Of a stretch of 64,000 nucleotides of DNA, positions 54,046 to 64,000 are shown one piece after another (the first letter of the stretch is position 1; each line of letters starts with the position of its first letter). Both the position numbers and the translations under genes were made by a program. Source of the stretch: Sycon ciliatum (Eukaryota > Porifera > Calcarea > Leucosolenida > Sycettidae); contig NC_088654.1 of the NCBI RefSeq assembly GCF_964019385.1, positions 3,116,550-3,180,549 of the forward strand. Reading direction: 5' to 3'. The notes under the pieces were generated by a model. That model had not been told where the DNA came from. It worked only from the letters and a program-made list of their open reading frames with translations, and did not search any database.

Positions 54046-54841
54046 GGGCGTAGCCAGGATAGTGATCAAGGTGGTTTCCTCGACGTTCCCACACAAAAGA
54101 GCATGCCTTCATTGTGGTCCTTTCATGTCGGCCGATATTTATATATTTTGTTATTACACAGACAGAAGAACGTGCAGTTGCTGCTTCGTAACTCTCAGTT
54201 TCATGAACTGAATCAACCCGATAAGACGAACATTGATACTGACCTTGACCTGAGAGTGCTACTAATACTAAGTCCGCTGCGCTTGCCACATTCATGGTAT
54301 ATATCAGTACTGTCAGGGCAGGGTCAGTATCAATCTTCGTCTGATGATCGATTTAGTACGTGAAACTGAGAGTTACGCAACCGCAACTGCTCGTTCTTCA
54401 GTCTGTGTATTCCGCTCTTTGCCTTCGGCAAATTGTGCCGTCTACGGACAGTGGATGAACGTCACATGGCATATTTTGTTATCATTAACACAACGGCTGC
54501 ACGGAGAAACATGTGGAGAACATAACGGCATAAAACAAGACATTCAAAGCGGATGATGTACATTATAAGGATGACGTGCCGCACTGTGTACCGTACTAAC
54601 CATTCCAAAATGGCCAATCATCCGACGAAATAGTCAAGTGCAAGTAAGAACGCGTAGATTGGTTTCAGATTTTTAAAAAACCCACGTAAGTCCAAACAGG
54701 GATGGCTACAGTGTGCGATGTGTAGAGTTATGGTCCGCGCGTTATGGTCTTTCTTGAACGAGCTGCAAACCAAGATCGAATCCGGGTTTTTTGGGGGGGG
54801 GGTGTGCTTTGGCACCCCAAACACCCCTTCTTATGCCCCTG
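54046..54841. mobile_element. Possible nested TIR element with CAGGGGC ends
   Basis: CAGGGGCGTAGCCAGGAT at about 54043-54061 and, inverted, CAGGGGCATAAGAAGGGG ending near 54841. Such ends are common in hAT-type elements, but no matching 8-bp TSD is seen, so this is tentative. A G run lies at 54793-54802. Confidence 0.35.
54159..54402. repeat. Inverted repeat, about 98-bp arms
   Basis: 54159-54255 and 54303-54402 pair with moderate divergence (AACTCTCAGTTTCA / TGAAACTGAGAGTT; ATTGATACTGACC / GGTCAGTATCAAT), separated by about 48 bases. Confidence 0.75.
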
Positions 54842-55683
54842 GTATTGTCGTGTCCGCTGCGTAAGTACAGTTAAAAAATAGTTCATTCCCTTTGTTTGAC
54901 CATACCTGGCCTTCGGGTCACAATACATGTATACACAGAGGTTAACTATCAGCATTGTCTAATATTTTGCGGAACTATTTCCCTAGTTCGAAAAAAATTT
55001 GATGCCGCATTTCTTTATGTTAAGGTGCTGACACACACACTGCACTTTCAGCCACTGCATTGCTGTAAAACATTACGTTGACTTGCACTTGATGTAAATG
55101 CACTCCTTCTAAGGCCGACTCCAGTGTGCTTGGCACGGGTTTTCTCATATCAGTCTCAATACATGTAGTTAATTAACTCGTCTCATCAGGTTTCCTTTGT
55201 GTATTTTGTTGTCACATGTAATTCTAGAACATATAATTATTAGTATTATTGCCTTGAACGCATCCGTTATGCGATAGTGTGGTTGTAGGTGCACACTGCA
55301 AGGTAGTACATGGCATGACAATTGTGTCGCATGTTGCGTCATACTGTGCAGTACTATTTCTCCTCCCTTCATGCCTATACTTCATCCTAATTCAGTAACA
55401 TTTCGCATGCTGGCTCTCCTCAGCCTCTGTGGCTCGAATACAGTTCACAAACAGCGCTATGATGCTTGCAATAGCCTCAAAATTCAAATTCATGATCCAG
55501 TTGCCATGGCAACGCATAGAAAAACAATTGTCGCGATTTGGTCAACAAAGCCCCAACACAGCTAATCAAGAGACACATGCCTGGAAAGCCCTGCTCTTGC
55601 TCTTTCATTTGGTCATGTCAAACCTTGGTGCCCTTTCGCGGCGAACGAAAAGTCACAATTCTGCACCCTGGACTGCGGACTAT

Positions 55684-55930
55684 AGGTATTGCTTACCTCT
55701 ATATGTTGCCGCTTTCGTGCTGGCCGAAAACGCTGCGTGCTCTGGCGATAATTCAGCTTGAAATTAGGTGCATAAAAATGCCATTTTCAGCTTCGTTCAC
55801 AACACTTTCGATATGCGTCTCCTCTACGAAACTTCACTACAAATATATCTGCCGAAAGAGCGTCCCGCCAAGAATACATGGTGTGAAATAAAACAAGGTG
55901 GTGCAAAGTAAAACGACGTAGGCCATGTAA
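55684..55930. repeat. Dispersed repeat, right half
   Basis: Matches 36544-36790. Homology ends at CCATGTAA, where the 5' end of the two-ORF non-LTR element begins. Confidence 0.85.
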
Positions 55931-56040
55931 TTTTTTGAGGTTTTTGGGGACGGTTGGCGGTTTTCGTGCTCTGAGGATCAGCCTCAGCGGCACTCCTACA
56001 GCATCCCTTAGGCAGTGACCAAACCTTTGTGTACCTTACG

Positions 56041-57084
56041 ATGTCACTTGATGAGAATCTAGACCTAGCCCTGGTGGGATTCAAGGACCTAATTGACCTG
56101 GGCGAGCGGAAATCAGTAGACCAACCATCAAGCCTTTCTCGCCCGGAACTCGTCAAAGAACTCCGGAAGATGGGCGTGGGAGTGCTGCCGCAGCCAGCAA
56201 GTCCAAACGGTACGTTGGAACAATTGTCTAGCCTTGTATCATGTGTTTCAACCTTGTCCAAGGAGATTGTTATGTCGAGGGAAGATAGAGACTGCACAAT
56301 GTTGGCCCTGAAATTGGAAATCCAAGAGCTGAGGCGTGAAGTAGTAGAGCTTCGTCAACAGAAGTCTTCCATCCCTGACCCCTTACCACACACCGTACCC
56401 ACGTACACATCCCAACAAAACGTGGGTACGGGACCTCCAGCTGCGAAGTCCTACAGTAATACCGTACGCACCCATCATGCTGCAACACCACAAGGTACAA
56501 GTCCAAGTGGCACCCAGACCCAGCCCGCCCAACAAAGCCAAATGTGTGCTGCATGCACCAGTGATACTTGTAAATGTACAGCCCACACAGCCGACGCACA
56601 ATGCTGTGAAGCAGGGGTCACTGGCATATGTAGTACAGAGCCGAAACAGAACACGTGGAAAGACGTGAACCATAGACGAAAAGGACGGCAGGACAAAATC
56701 ACGGATAGCGTATCCAAAGCTCTGCGGGCTACTATAACCTCTCGGTACGTGAAGGAATCACCTAACACGGAACCTGCTGATCCGTGCGTCCTGACAGGGG
56801 TGGTGCCCATCAACAAACTTGTGCTCTACGTTGGAAGCATCAACAGCGGTTGCAACGCTCACTCCATCAGAGACTGGTGCGAAGCGAGGGACGTGGAGGT
56901 ATTAAATTGCTCCGTCATGGAGTCGAAATACCTTGGCACATCGTATGCCAGAGTCACTGTGGCTGCAGAACATGAAGAGCGTGTACTAGACAGAGCCTTC
57001 TGGCCCGAAGCCATCAGCCAATCAGTATGCAAGTGGCGTTTTGCGGACAGCCCCAAAGTGACGAAGCCAGCTTCCAATGCGTAA
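56041..57084 (+). CDS. Non-LTR retrotransposon ORF1 protein, intact frame
   Basis: 347 residues from the ATG at 56041 (MSLDENLDLALVGFKDL). Residues about 20-60 hold SSLSRPELVKELRKMGV; about 85-115 form a coiled coil (LALKLEIQELRREVVELRQQ), likely for trimer formation. A Ser/Thr/Gln-rich linker follows, then a Cys/His cluster CAACTSDTCKCTAH (about 165-180) that could bind zinc. The C-terminal domain (about 255-345) has LVLYVGSINSGCN, IRDWCEARDVEVLNC and SYARVTVAAEHEE, like the RNA-binding folds of ORF1 proteins. It ends TAA at 57082-57084, overlapping the ATG of ORF2. It is the intact counterpart of the broken copy at 1-1032. ORF1 proteins package element RNA. Function is inferred from position and layout. 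Confidence 0.75.
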   Translation: MSLDENLDLALVGFKDLIDLGERKSVDQPSSLSRPELVKELRKMGVGVLPQPASPNGTLEQLSSLVSCVSTLSKEIVMSREDRDCTMLALKLEIQELRREVVELRQQKSSIPDPLPHTVPTYTSQQNVGTGPPAAKSYSNTVRTHHAATPQGTSPSGTQTQPAQQSQMCAACTSDTCKCTAHTADAQCCEAGVTGICSTEPKQNTWKDVNHRRKGRQDKITDSVSKALRATITSRYVKESPNTEPADPCVLTGVVPINKLVLYVGSINSGCNAHSIRDWCEARDVEVLNCSVMESKYLGTSYARVTVAAEHEERVLDRAFWPEAISQSVCKWRFADSPKVTKPASNA

Positions 57085-60060
57085 CCTTTATCCCTCCTCT
57101 TCCACATCAACCCCTGCGACTCTCAACGCTCTTGCCCCACCTTTCTTCCCCCATTCTGTACATGCTGCTACTCACCGACTTACAATCTGTGTCCTTAATG
57201 CTCACTCCATAACAAACAAGTCTGGCGAACTCATTCAAATCTGTGAGGATCACACATCCAGCGTTGTATGCATCACAGAGACCTGGCTAACTCCCACACA
57301 AGCTTTCCAGGTGCCACACTATGAATGCTTCCGTCGACACCGACCTGTTTTAGAAAAAAGACAGAACTGTGACCCACACAGGGGGTACGGAGGAGTTCTA
57401 ATCTTAGTTCGTGAAGGTCTGTGTACTTCCATTGATCAGCGACCGGATTTTCAGCAACCGGGCTTGGAAGCGCTAGCACTTCGGCTTACACTCGCTGAAC
57501 ATAAGCTTGTCTCACCTTCTGACCTGCCAACAACCCACCTAACAGTAGCCTGTATCTACCGTGCTCCTTCCCCGTCGACGGATGACTTCTCGACTTTTCT
57601 CGACCGCCTCCAAATAGCCCTGCAATCAACTCAAAGGAAGCCCGAAGCCCTTGTGATAACAGGCGACTTCAACTGCAGGTATTCCGACTGGTGCTCAACT
57701 GACCAAACGGATGCACAGGGTCTGAGTCTTGAAAACCTCTTCTCATGCTATAATTTGACCCAATCGGTAACCTTTCCCACCCACCTCCGCTCGAATGGAC
57801 TTGGCAGCTGTCTAGACCTTATCGCGAGCAACATCCCTAACCAACTCAACCACATTCAACACCTGGCTCCACTTGGCGCATCAGACCATGCCGTCCTGCT
57901 GGTTGAGTTCTCCTCCTCAAAGTCTTCCCCCACATCAGCCAGCACCTGTCGTAGCCCACCATTCACGCAAAAAATACAATGTCCTGAGTTCCACGGATAA
58001 CATGTGGAATGCCATGAATGTTTTTCTCGCAGATGTACCCTGGTCTCAGGTCCTGGCCTCCCAATGCATCGACACGGCTGTCTCCGCATTCACTGACATC
58101 CTGAAGGTGCCTTGGACCTATATATATAGGAGGATCCTCACCTCCTCGTCGGAAATCACGCCACAACCCCTGCCCCTGGATGACTCCATCACTGAAAGCA
58201 GCTATTAAAGTCAAGAGCGATCTCTACAGCATCTACCGGAAATACCCATCCCCTACAGATTTCAACAAATACAAACACCAACGTAACTATGTAAAATGCC
58301 TTTTCAGATCCTGCCATCGCTGCTACATCCACAACCTCCGTGCTACGATATCTCCCACAAACCCTCGCCTCTGTGCTCATTCGTCAACTGCGAAATCCTA
58401 CCAGCGCCCGGGTCATACTTTCGAAGATGGTGGGCCCCAATGGTCGAACAAGCACCTCTCCGGCATCCATTGGTAATTTATTGAACCGCCACTTCGTCAG
58501 TGCTGGCTTACAGGTTGACCCCGATGCTCCTATTCCCACTTTTTCTTCCCTACCTCCACCAGCAACTACATTGCACTCCCTGATCATCACCTCTTCGACT
58601 GTTCACAAGACTGCCTCTGAAGAAATCCCCCGGAGCTGATAGGATCACCAATGAGATCCTCAGGAAACTGAGCTACTCAATTGCCCGCCCACTCTCCATT
58701 CTTTTTAACCTTTCCCGCTCCTCCGGCACTTTCCCGTCACGATGGAAGTCAGCCACTGTCATTCCAGTGTACAGAAATAAAGGCGACAAGAACAACCCGT
58801 CTTAATACCGACCAATCTCCCTCCTGTCCTGCGTCTCCAAACTGCTAGAGAGAATAGTGTACGACCGCTTGTACGACCATATCTCCCCTGTTCTTCACCC
58901 CGCACAATCTGGCTTCCGCCGTAAGGACAACACATCCCTGCAATTGTCCCGCATAATCCAAGACCTCTGCTCCCTAAAAGACCAGCGGCAGGTTTCCTGC
59001 ATCTGTTTCTTCGACCTCTCCAAGGCCTTCGACACCGTGTGGCACAAGGGCCTGATCGTGAAACTTCGTGCCCATGGTGTCTCCGGCTCCCTACTCACCT
59101 GGATAACTAGCTACCTCTTGGACCGAAATCAATGCGTCACAGTAAATGGAACTTTATCTGACCCCGAGTCTGTGACATCCGGAGTGTCCCAGGGCTCCAT
59201 TTTACGTCCCCTGCTCTTCCTCACATACGTTAATGACCTCCCCTATTCAATTCCCAATATTTCCTTGTTTGCAGATGATACCACTGTCCTTGTTTCCTCC
59301 CCATCTCATGCCACCCTGTACCCCAAAGTTCAGACCTGTATCAACGACATTGTTCACTGGATGAGCACTTGGTACCTTAAGCCAAATGTGACCAAAACCG
59401 AGCTCCTCCTTTTTCCCCCTCCCACAGATCCAGTGACCATCTTCCACTTTCCCGATGATCCCGGTCACCCTATCTCTGTAGCGCCCCACCATAAACACCA
59501 TGGCATTGTCATAGATTCCGCCCTCTCCTGGTCTCACCATGCTGATCATGTGTCGTCCAAAGTATGCCGATCTGTCGGCATAATGTCAAGTCACTTGTCC
59601 CATTTGCCCCAAAATTGCCGGATTATTTTTTATGAATCATACATTCTTCCCCTCTTCACATACGGCTTCCCTGCCTGGTCCACCATTAACAAAACCCACA
59701 TAGGTAAATTAGAAGTTCTCCATCGCCGTATACTGCGCATCATATTTCGTACTGATCGTTATAATCACAAATCTAGACTTGTATGCTGCTGCATCCACTA
59801 CCACTCTGCAACATTACCTTGATGCTTCCAAGTGCACCCTGGCACATTCAATTTTCTTGACAAGCACCCTGCTCATTTACAGTCCCTTAATTGGTTCAAT
59901 TCAGGTGGCACCACCCGAAGCTGCGTTCGTCTCCCCCTAGCTAGGTCTACCCTATTCGTAAAGTCCCCTTTCTTTTCCTCCTACTCCACGTGGCTCCAAC
60001 TGCCTCCCAGTGTTAGACAAGCTCCAGATATGCCCAAATTCCGTACCCTCGTCAGACAGT
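57077..60060 (+). pseudogene. Non-LTR ORF2: apurinic-type endonuclease plus reverse transcriptase, broken
   Basis: The first frame (57077-58000) is an endonuclease domain: LNAHSITNKS, CITETWLTP, GYGGVLILVREG, IYRAPSPS, LVITGDFNCRYSDWCSTDQ and LGASDHAVLL. Frame changes near 57985, 58180 and 58440 join linker segments (NVLSSTDNMWNAMNVFLADV; LKAAIKVKSDLYSIYRKYP). The RT frame reads KSPGADRITNEILRKL at about 58625, then a TAA inside PS*YRPISLL (about 58802), CFFDLSKAFDTVWHKGL, SGVSQGSILRPLLFLTYVND and ISLFADDTTVLV. The palm motif usually written QGSxLGPLL has R in place of G. The last part (LEVLHRRILRIIF ... WLQLPPSVRQ) ends at the 60060 junction. Catalytic residues are visible but at least four lesions make it inactive. 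Confidence 0.88.
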
Positions 60061-60700
60061 TGGTGTTGTTGTTGTTGTGTTTATTTTAATTCGCAAACCA
60101 AACGGGCAGATCTGCCCAATGAAAAGGTGGCGAATGCAGATAGGAAGCAGTAATAAATGAAATTGGGGACTGATGTAATTAGGATAGAGGTGGAGAAAAA
60201 CTAAGCCAGCTGATCATCAAACAGGACGTTTGGTTCTCTAGGTACTAAGGCCAGTAAGTGTGTGCGGATCATGCTGGCGCGGAACTGGCGGAGCGTGGAG
60301 ATGGCACGTACATCGCTGGGTAATGTGTTCCACAGCTGGGCGCCCCGGAACGCGAGGCAACCCTTGCCGAACCTGGTGGAAACTGGCGGTTGGCGCAGAC
60401 CCATGGTAGAGTGCAGCCTAGTTGGGCCAGCTGACGAAGGAACTAGGAGGGCTTGCAGTTCAGAACTTGCGTGCTCATTCCGAGACCTCCAGACCAGAAC
60501 GATGAATTTCTGCCTGAATATCTCGGATACTCTGTGTAGGTGTCCAATTGCAGCAGGAGGGTACGCGCGGAGGTGTGATGCGAGATTCCGAAAACCGCCC
60601 TTGCCGCCCGATTCTGCATGACTTGTAGCCGATCCAATTGGTTGGCAGTAAGAAGCGGGGAAAACGCATTGGATCCGTACATCAGGTCAGTTGCATGCGT
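60061..60700 (-). pseudogene. CR1-like RT C-terminal fragment with (AAC)n tail
   Basis: From the right on the minus strand: YGSNAFSPLLTANQLDRLQV and MQNRAARAVFGISHH (60682-60560), a frame change, then KGCLAFRGAQLWNTLPSDVR (about 60360-60300) and SMIRTHLLALVP, stop at 60201-60203. These are the thumb and C-terminal motifs of CR1/L2-type ORF2. The 3' UTR contains GGGCAGATCTGCCC, a 14-base palindrome, and the (AAC)n tail abuts the 3' end of the plus-strand element at 60060. 5' truncated. Confidence 0.8.
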
Positions 60701-60819
60701 ACTACAGCTGTGTACAACTAGATTCCAGTGCGCCGCTGGCCTTCCCTTTTGGTGTAGTTGTACCGTACACCGTATTCAGCAGGCGAGCAGAATTCGCCGC
60801 TCCTTGCCTTTTGCCCTGC

Positions 60820-60900
60820 TTCCATTATCTCTCTCTCTCTCTCTGGTTATAATAATAACAAGAGTACATAACCCACGAGGGGTCATGTACTCTTGATAAT
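60820..60900. repeat. (TC)n run and short inverted repeat
   Basis: CTCTCTCTCTCTCTC at 60829-60844 and an inverted repeat AAGAGTACAT(A)AC / (TC)ATGTACTCTT at 60860-60895. Confidence 0.7.
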
Positions 60901-61340
60901 AATAATAACTTTATTAGGATGACCCAAAGGCTGACCGCCTGTCGTGGGGTCCGTCGCATTGAAGGATGATGGTACAAGAGAGTACAGATTGGGAAGGGGG
61001 GGGGGGGCTACGATGAACAGGGTAAGGGCTAGGCTCCGGCGGATTATGCTCGCGAAATCATGGAATTATGCTTTCATGGATTCTCGGATTATGCTCGCAA
61101 AATCCTCATATTCTGCTTTGGCACGCGGGGATACATATTCACTTTGTTGTACCTATGGAGCCCCAAAGTTCAGAAAATTGTGACTTTTTCGTACTTGCAA
61201 GTGGCCATAAGTACAACAAAATGTTACACGAGTATCCCCATACCAAGGTGTCATGCATGCTAGAGATCAACATGGAAAAGGGAAAACATTACTTCTATAA
61301 ATTCACAGAGGGTGTGCGCCTTAACCTGCAATAGTGCTCA
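60897..61340. repeat. CR1-like 3' end and GGATTATGC-rich sequence
   Basis: 60897-60975 matches 14592-14680. 61035-61115 has repeated GGATTATGCTCGC and GAATTATGC words, related (inverted) to 62605-62695. No coding frame supported. Confidence 0.5.
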
Positions 61341-61603
61341 AATGCCCGGAATGGGCAGAGCGTAGTACGCAAGAGGTACACAAAAGGAAGTATATAGGGC
61401 TGTTTCTTGTTGTAACTCAGAGTTTCATGGCAAAAACCAATCATAAGAGAACATAAGGAGATTAGAAAAACGCAGGTATATGAAGGCAAGCAGAGGAGAT
61501 AGAATAATTCAGTGCAGACAATAATTATGATAATCATTCAACACCTCCCAGAGGCAGTACGCTCTGACGTGCCAGAATCAACATCTCAGGTGCTGGGTGA
61601 AAC

Positions 61604-61990
61604 ATGAACGCGCACACTCATCCACACACACACACTAATCCACACACAGCCTCTCGTTCTCACACACTCCACACTCCCGCATTATCACGCCTAAACACAC
61701 GAGCACGCACACACACACACGCGCACCAAACACACACACGCACCAAACACACACATGCACCACACACACACACACACATACACACAGCCTCTCGTTCTCA
61801 CACACTCCACACTCCCGCATTATCGCACCTAAACACACACACACGCACACACACACACACACACACACCAAACACACACGCACCACACACGCATGCACCA
61901 CATACACATACCTACACACAGCCTCTCGTTCTCACACTCTCCACACTTCCGCATTATCGCACCTAAACACACACACACACGCGCGCGCGC
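61604..61990. repeat. CA-rich minisatellite, three units of about 134-138 bp
   Basis: CAGCCTCTCGTTCTCACAC starts at about 61647, 61785 and 61919, each followed by CCGCATTATC and CACACA runs. The Thr/His-rich frame here is compositional. Confidence 0.85.
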
Positions 61991-62600
61991 CAAACTTCTA
62001 TAAATTCATTAGTTGACTTCTTTTGTACATCAGTAAAAAGAAATTTTCAATGCCGAATTAATTTGATTTACCTTTGAATATTCAGTTATCATGTTCAACT
62101 GTCTTCATAATCGTCATACTCGTCCAACTGATGTCACCCTCACCCTGCGAATAATCTCATCTCTCCCGTAGCTCCACCTCTCCTTCCATCATGACCGAAC
62201 ATCAACTATACTTCATTTTTTAAATATTGTTAGAGCAATATTCATAGCCTTCACAGTCATCGCTGCTTAAATCCAGAGCCAGGTCAGGACTTCGTCACCT
62301 GTATTATTACATGTACGCGGACTACCCCTCACTATCTCGTCCGCCCCAGGATACGTGATAAAGGCGGATTCACTCCCATCTTCTGCTACATGTACTGTAT
62401 CAGTGTGAGAGAAAAAAACAGTTTGAAGAAGGCGAGTTCGAGCACACAATATTTTATCAGTGCCATGATCTCTACCCTGCTTTTCATTGAAAACACAATC
62501 TGCAGGACCTCCCAACCCTTTACCATGCAGGCCACCAGCACTGATCAGGTGCATTGTGCACAATTGTGTAGCCTACATACTAGAACTGTGGTACAATCAT
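61991..62600. other. No gene recognised
   Basis: AT-rich sequence between the minisatellite and the RT fragment; no supported frame. Confidence 0.35.
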
Positions 62601-62689
62601 GTAGTTATGCTCCTACCTCCGAAAGGATGCCAAATTATGCTCCAAATTTTCAACCACCAAATTATGCCAATAATTATGCCCGCATAATC

Positions 62690-63590
62690 CGCCGGTGGCT
62701 AGTAAGGGCATGCCAGCGAGTAGACCTGAATACTGACAAGAATGTTTGCGCAGTTCTCTCTTGAATACATGGACAGAAGATTCCGAAGTCAATGTGGGTG
62801 GGAGACAATTCCATAAAAGGGAGGTTTTGAATAAAAAAGTGATTTGGATGTTGTCTAGGCTTTGGGGAGGATAATTTTGTTGGGGCGTCTCTCAGTACGG
62901 GAAATATTAAAACTGAACTGAGCCAAGGTGTTCCGGTATTTGAAAATAAACTTGTGCAATGTAACTAGGCTAATGAATAGTCTACGGTACTGCAGTGATT
63001 CTAGTTTGGCGAATGCGTTCAGATCTTGCTTTGGCGTGTCGAAGGCAAATCTAAACTTACGTCGTCGTAAGTACGATCTGATGAATCTTGCTTGGAGTTT
63101 GTCTAGCTCACACAGATCAGAAGCAGGTAGCCGGTACGCCCACACCACAACACCATACTCTATAACGGGTCGAACGTAGCTCTTGTAAAGGAGCATCATG
63201 GCTTTGGGAGTAAGGCGCTGGGCCATGTAACATAGCAACGTAATCCTCTGTTTGAATTTTCCACTCATATCTATGTAATGCTGGTGGAAGTTCAGATTAG
63301 CGGTGAAGCGAATTCCCAGATGTTTTAGCACATCTGTACCGTTGAGAGGAGCCCCATCTATTTGGTATGCTGCAGCTGTGGACGGCGATACCGACTTGTA
63401 GGAATAGCTGATGACAGAGGTTTTCGATGGGGAAAGCTCGCCTCCTCTAGCTCGAGCCCAGGTTTGGCACGCTTGTAAATCGGCTTGCAGTGCTGGGCTG
63501 GACGGAGTGTGTTCGTATGGGTGGAGTAAAGTCACATCATCCGCAAACAGGAAGGTATGGGAATGCATTATGGTAGTAGGTAAGTAGTAA
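62690..63590 (-). pseudogene. CR1-like reverse transcriptase 3' fragment
   Basis: On the minus strand homology begins at about 63575 with HSHTFLFADDVTLLHP, so only the last palm motif (FADD) remains. It continues through GGELSPSKTSVISYSY, VLKHLGIRFTANLNFHQHY, LLYKSYVRPVIEYGVVVWAY and LQARFIRSYLRRRKF to a stop at 62855. A different frame then gives FKTSLLWNCLPPTLTSES and VFKRELRKH, the usual C terminus. 5' truncated and frameshifted. The N-terminal residues read upstream of 63580 in the open frame are not RT-like. Confidence 0.85.
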
Positions 63591-63617
63591 GTGCGGGGCG
63601 GGTTCTGGGCCACTTTT

Positions 63618-63706
63618 TGACCTTTGACCTTTGGGCCAAATAAGGCACACTGTGTCGGGCGTGCTTGGTCTGGCCCCGGGACCCCCCAGGGTTTGACCTT
63701 TGACCC
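63618..63706. promoter_or_regulatory. Two DR1-type nuclear-receptor half-site repeats
   Basis: TGACCTTTGACCT (63618-63630) and TGACCTTTGACCC (63694-63706) fit the DR1 consensus (AGGTCA-N-AGGTCA, complement). No gene start is near, so function is unproven. Confidence 0.3.
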
Positions 63707-63754
63707 CTGGCATGCCATAAATGTCATCCTTAAGGTTCTTTTCGCCATAGATGG

Positions 63755-63778
63755 CGAACGTGCACTTGTGCACGTTCG
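63755..63778. repeat. 10-bp-arm hairpin
   Basis: CGAACGTGCA, loop CTTG, TGCACGTTCG; perfect pairing. Confidence 0.8.
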
Positions 63779-63804
63779 GTGCATTCGCACCGGGGAGCAG
63801 TAAA

Positions 63805-64000
63805 ATACGTACTATCCCCTGATTTGCACATCGTAGATGTGCATTGCATGCAGTGACATATTGCGCATGCGTGCATACGCACGCGGAGCGTGTGACCTTC
63901 AGTGGTCCTATGCGTGTGGAAAAGACGCAGTGCAACACAAGGTGTACTAGTACACGTGTCATTATACTACTCCCTGATTCGCACTTCGTAGATTTGCAGC
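63805..64000. repeat. Direct repeat, spacing about 153 bp, at the right edge
   Basis: TA.TA.TCCCTGATT.GCAC followed by TCGTAGAT.TGCA occurs at about 63811 and 63964; the second copy runs to the window edge, so a longer tandem array may continue outside. Confidence 0.55.

Larger units (their letters stand above)
53102..55682. mobile_element. TIR DNA transposon, TAGTCCGCAGTCCA ends, 3-bp TSD TAG
   Basis: Ends TAGTCCGCAGTCCA at 53102 and, inverted, at 55682. TAG lies on both sides (53099-53101, 55683-55685), and the uninterrupted paralogue at 36540 has a single CAG there. Sub-terminal sequence is partly conserved between the ends and with the element at 22641-25869 (for example GATTTGGTCAACAAAGCCCC near the right end). 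The interior has a decayed coding region with CxxC and YHxxCY motifs and a nested inverted repeat. The 3-bp target agrees with PIF/Harbinger or CACTA, but no transposase is recognisable, so the superfamily is open. Confidence 0.82.
55931..60060 (+). mobile_element. Nearly complete two-ORF non-LTR retrotransposon (CR1/Jockey-like)
   Basis: 5' end at about 55931, defined by loss of homology of the flanking dispersed repeat; about 110-base 5' UTR; ORF1 56041-57084; ORF2 from 57077 with endonuclease, RT and C-terminal domains. The 3' end at about 60060 is taken over by the (AAC)n tail of an opposite-strand element. Several frameshifts and stops in ORF2. Confidence 0.85.

Noticed and set aside
54046..54841. 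Firm hAT assignment of the CAGGGGC-ended segment
   Set aside because: The flanking 8-mers (ACTGTGTT and GTATTGTC) do not match, so it was kept only as a tentative feature.

Overview
The window is eukaryotic and almost certainly from a metazoan. It has spliced genes with GT-AG introns, metazoan transposon superfamilies (PIF/Harbinger, a Kolobok-like THAP element, CR1/Jockey-like, RTE-like and CCHC-plus-endonuclease non-LTR elements, LTR elements), tRNA-like SINE repeats and long microsatellites. TACATGTA-type words are frequent. A marine, possibly early-branching invertebrate such as a sponge or cnidarian would fit, but the species cannot be fixed from sequence alone. I find no rRNA, no convincing tRNA gene, no CRISPR and no bacterial-style operon. 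No conserved host gene is certain; nearly all recognisable coding sequence belongs to mobile elements, so this is a repeat-dense accessory region.

Layout. 1-1.7 kb: decayed non-LTR ORF1 (minus) and an endonuclease-type C-terminal fragment. 1.75-4.2 kb: CR1/Jockey-like RT copy 1 (minus). 4.2-6.2 kb: palindromes and hairpins. 6262-11886: a PIF/Harbinger transposon with TIRs, a 3-bp TSD, a four-exon Myb/SANT-like gene and a frameshifted DDE transposase. 12.3-13.5 kb: decayed Cys-rich ORF. 15.0-21.0 kb: a roughly 6-kb inverted-repeat structure holding an RTE-like RT fragment and purine microsatellites. 22641-25869: a palindromic TIR element (TAGTCC ends) holding an RT fragment and a hammerhead ribozyme. 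26-31 kb: MITEs, foldbacks, an aspartic-protease fragment and another endonuclease-domain fragment. 31236-35219: Kolobok-like element (TTAA target site, THAP domain, transposase fragment). 36.1-36.8 kb: dispersed repeat whose second copy at 52.7-55.9 kb is split by a 2.6-kb TIR element. 37.0-39.4 kb: RT copy 2. 41.4-45.0 kb: MITEs and a small LTR (TRIM-like) element. 45790-48669: tandem 592-bp hammerhead-ribozyme repeats. 48.7-51.1 kb: degenerate repeats. 51.1-52.2 kb: third endonuclease-domain copy. 55.9-60.1 kb: nearly complete two-ORF non-LTR element. 60.06-63.6 kb: two more CR1-like 3' fragments and CA minisatellites.

The most notable item is the 592-bp tandem array. Each complete unit carries a compact type I hammerhead ribozyme, with CTGATGA core, 5-bp stem II, GAA, a tiny self-complementary stem III, a cleavage-site nucleotide and a 5-bp stem I. 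The array is flanked by a 12-bp target-site duplication and contains a head-to-head inversion. This resembles metazoan retrozymes and Penelope-associated hammerhead elements and would be predicted to yield 592-nt self-cleaved, possibly circular RNAs. A divergent relative with a compensating change in stem III lies at 24932-24980 inside another palindrome, and a ribozyme-less relative lies in the Harbinger intron.

The elements form a nested history. A TIR element and a non-LTR element landed in the two halves of one dispersed repeat. A CR1-like tail interrupts the protease fragment. An (AAC)n-tailed element ends the large non-LTR copy. SINE-like and ribozyme-family pieces sit inside the Harbinger intron.
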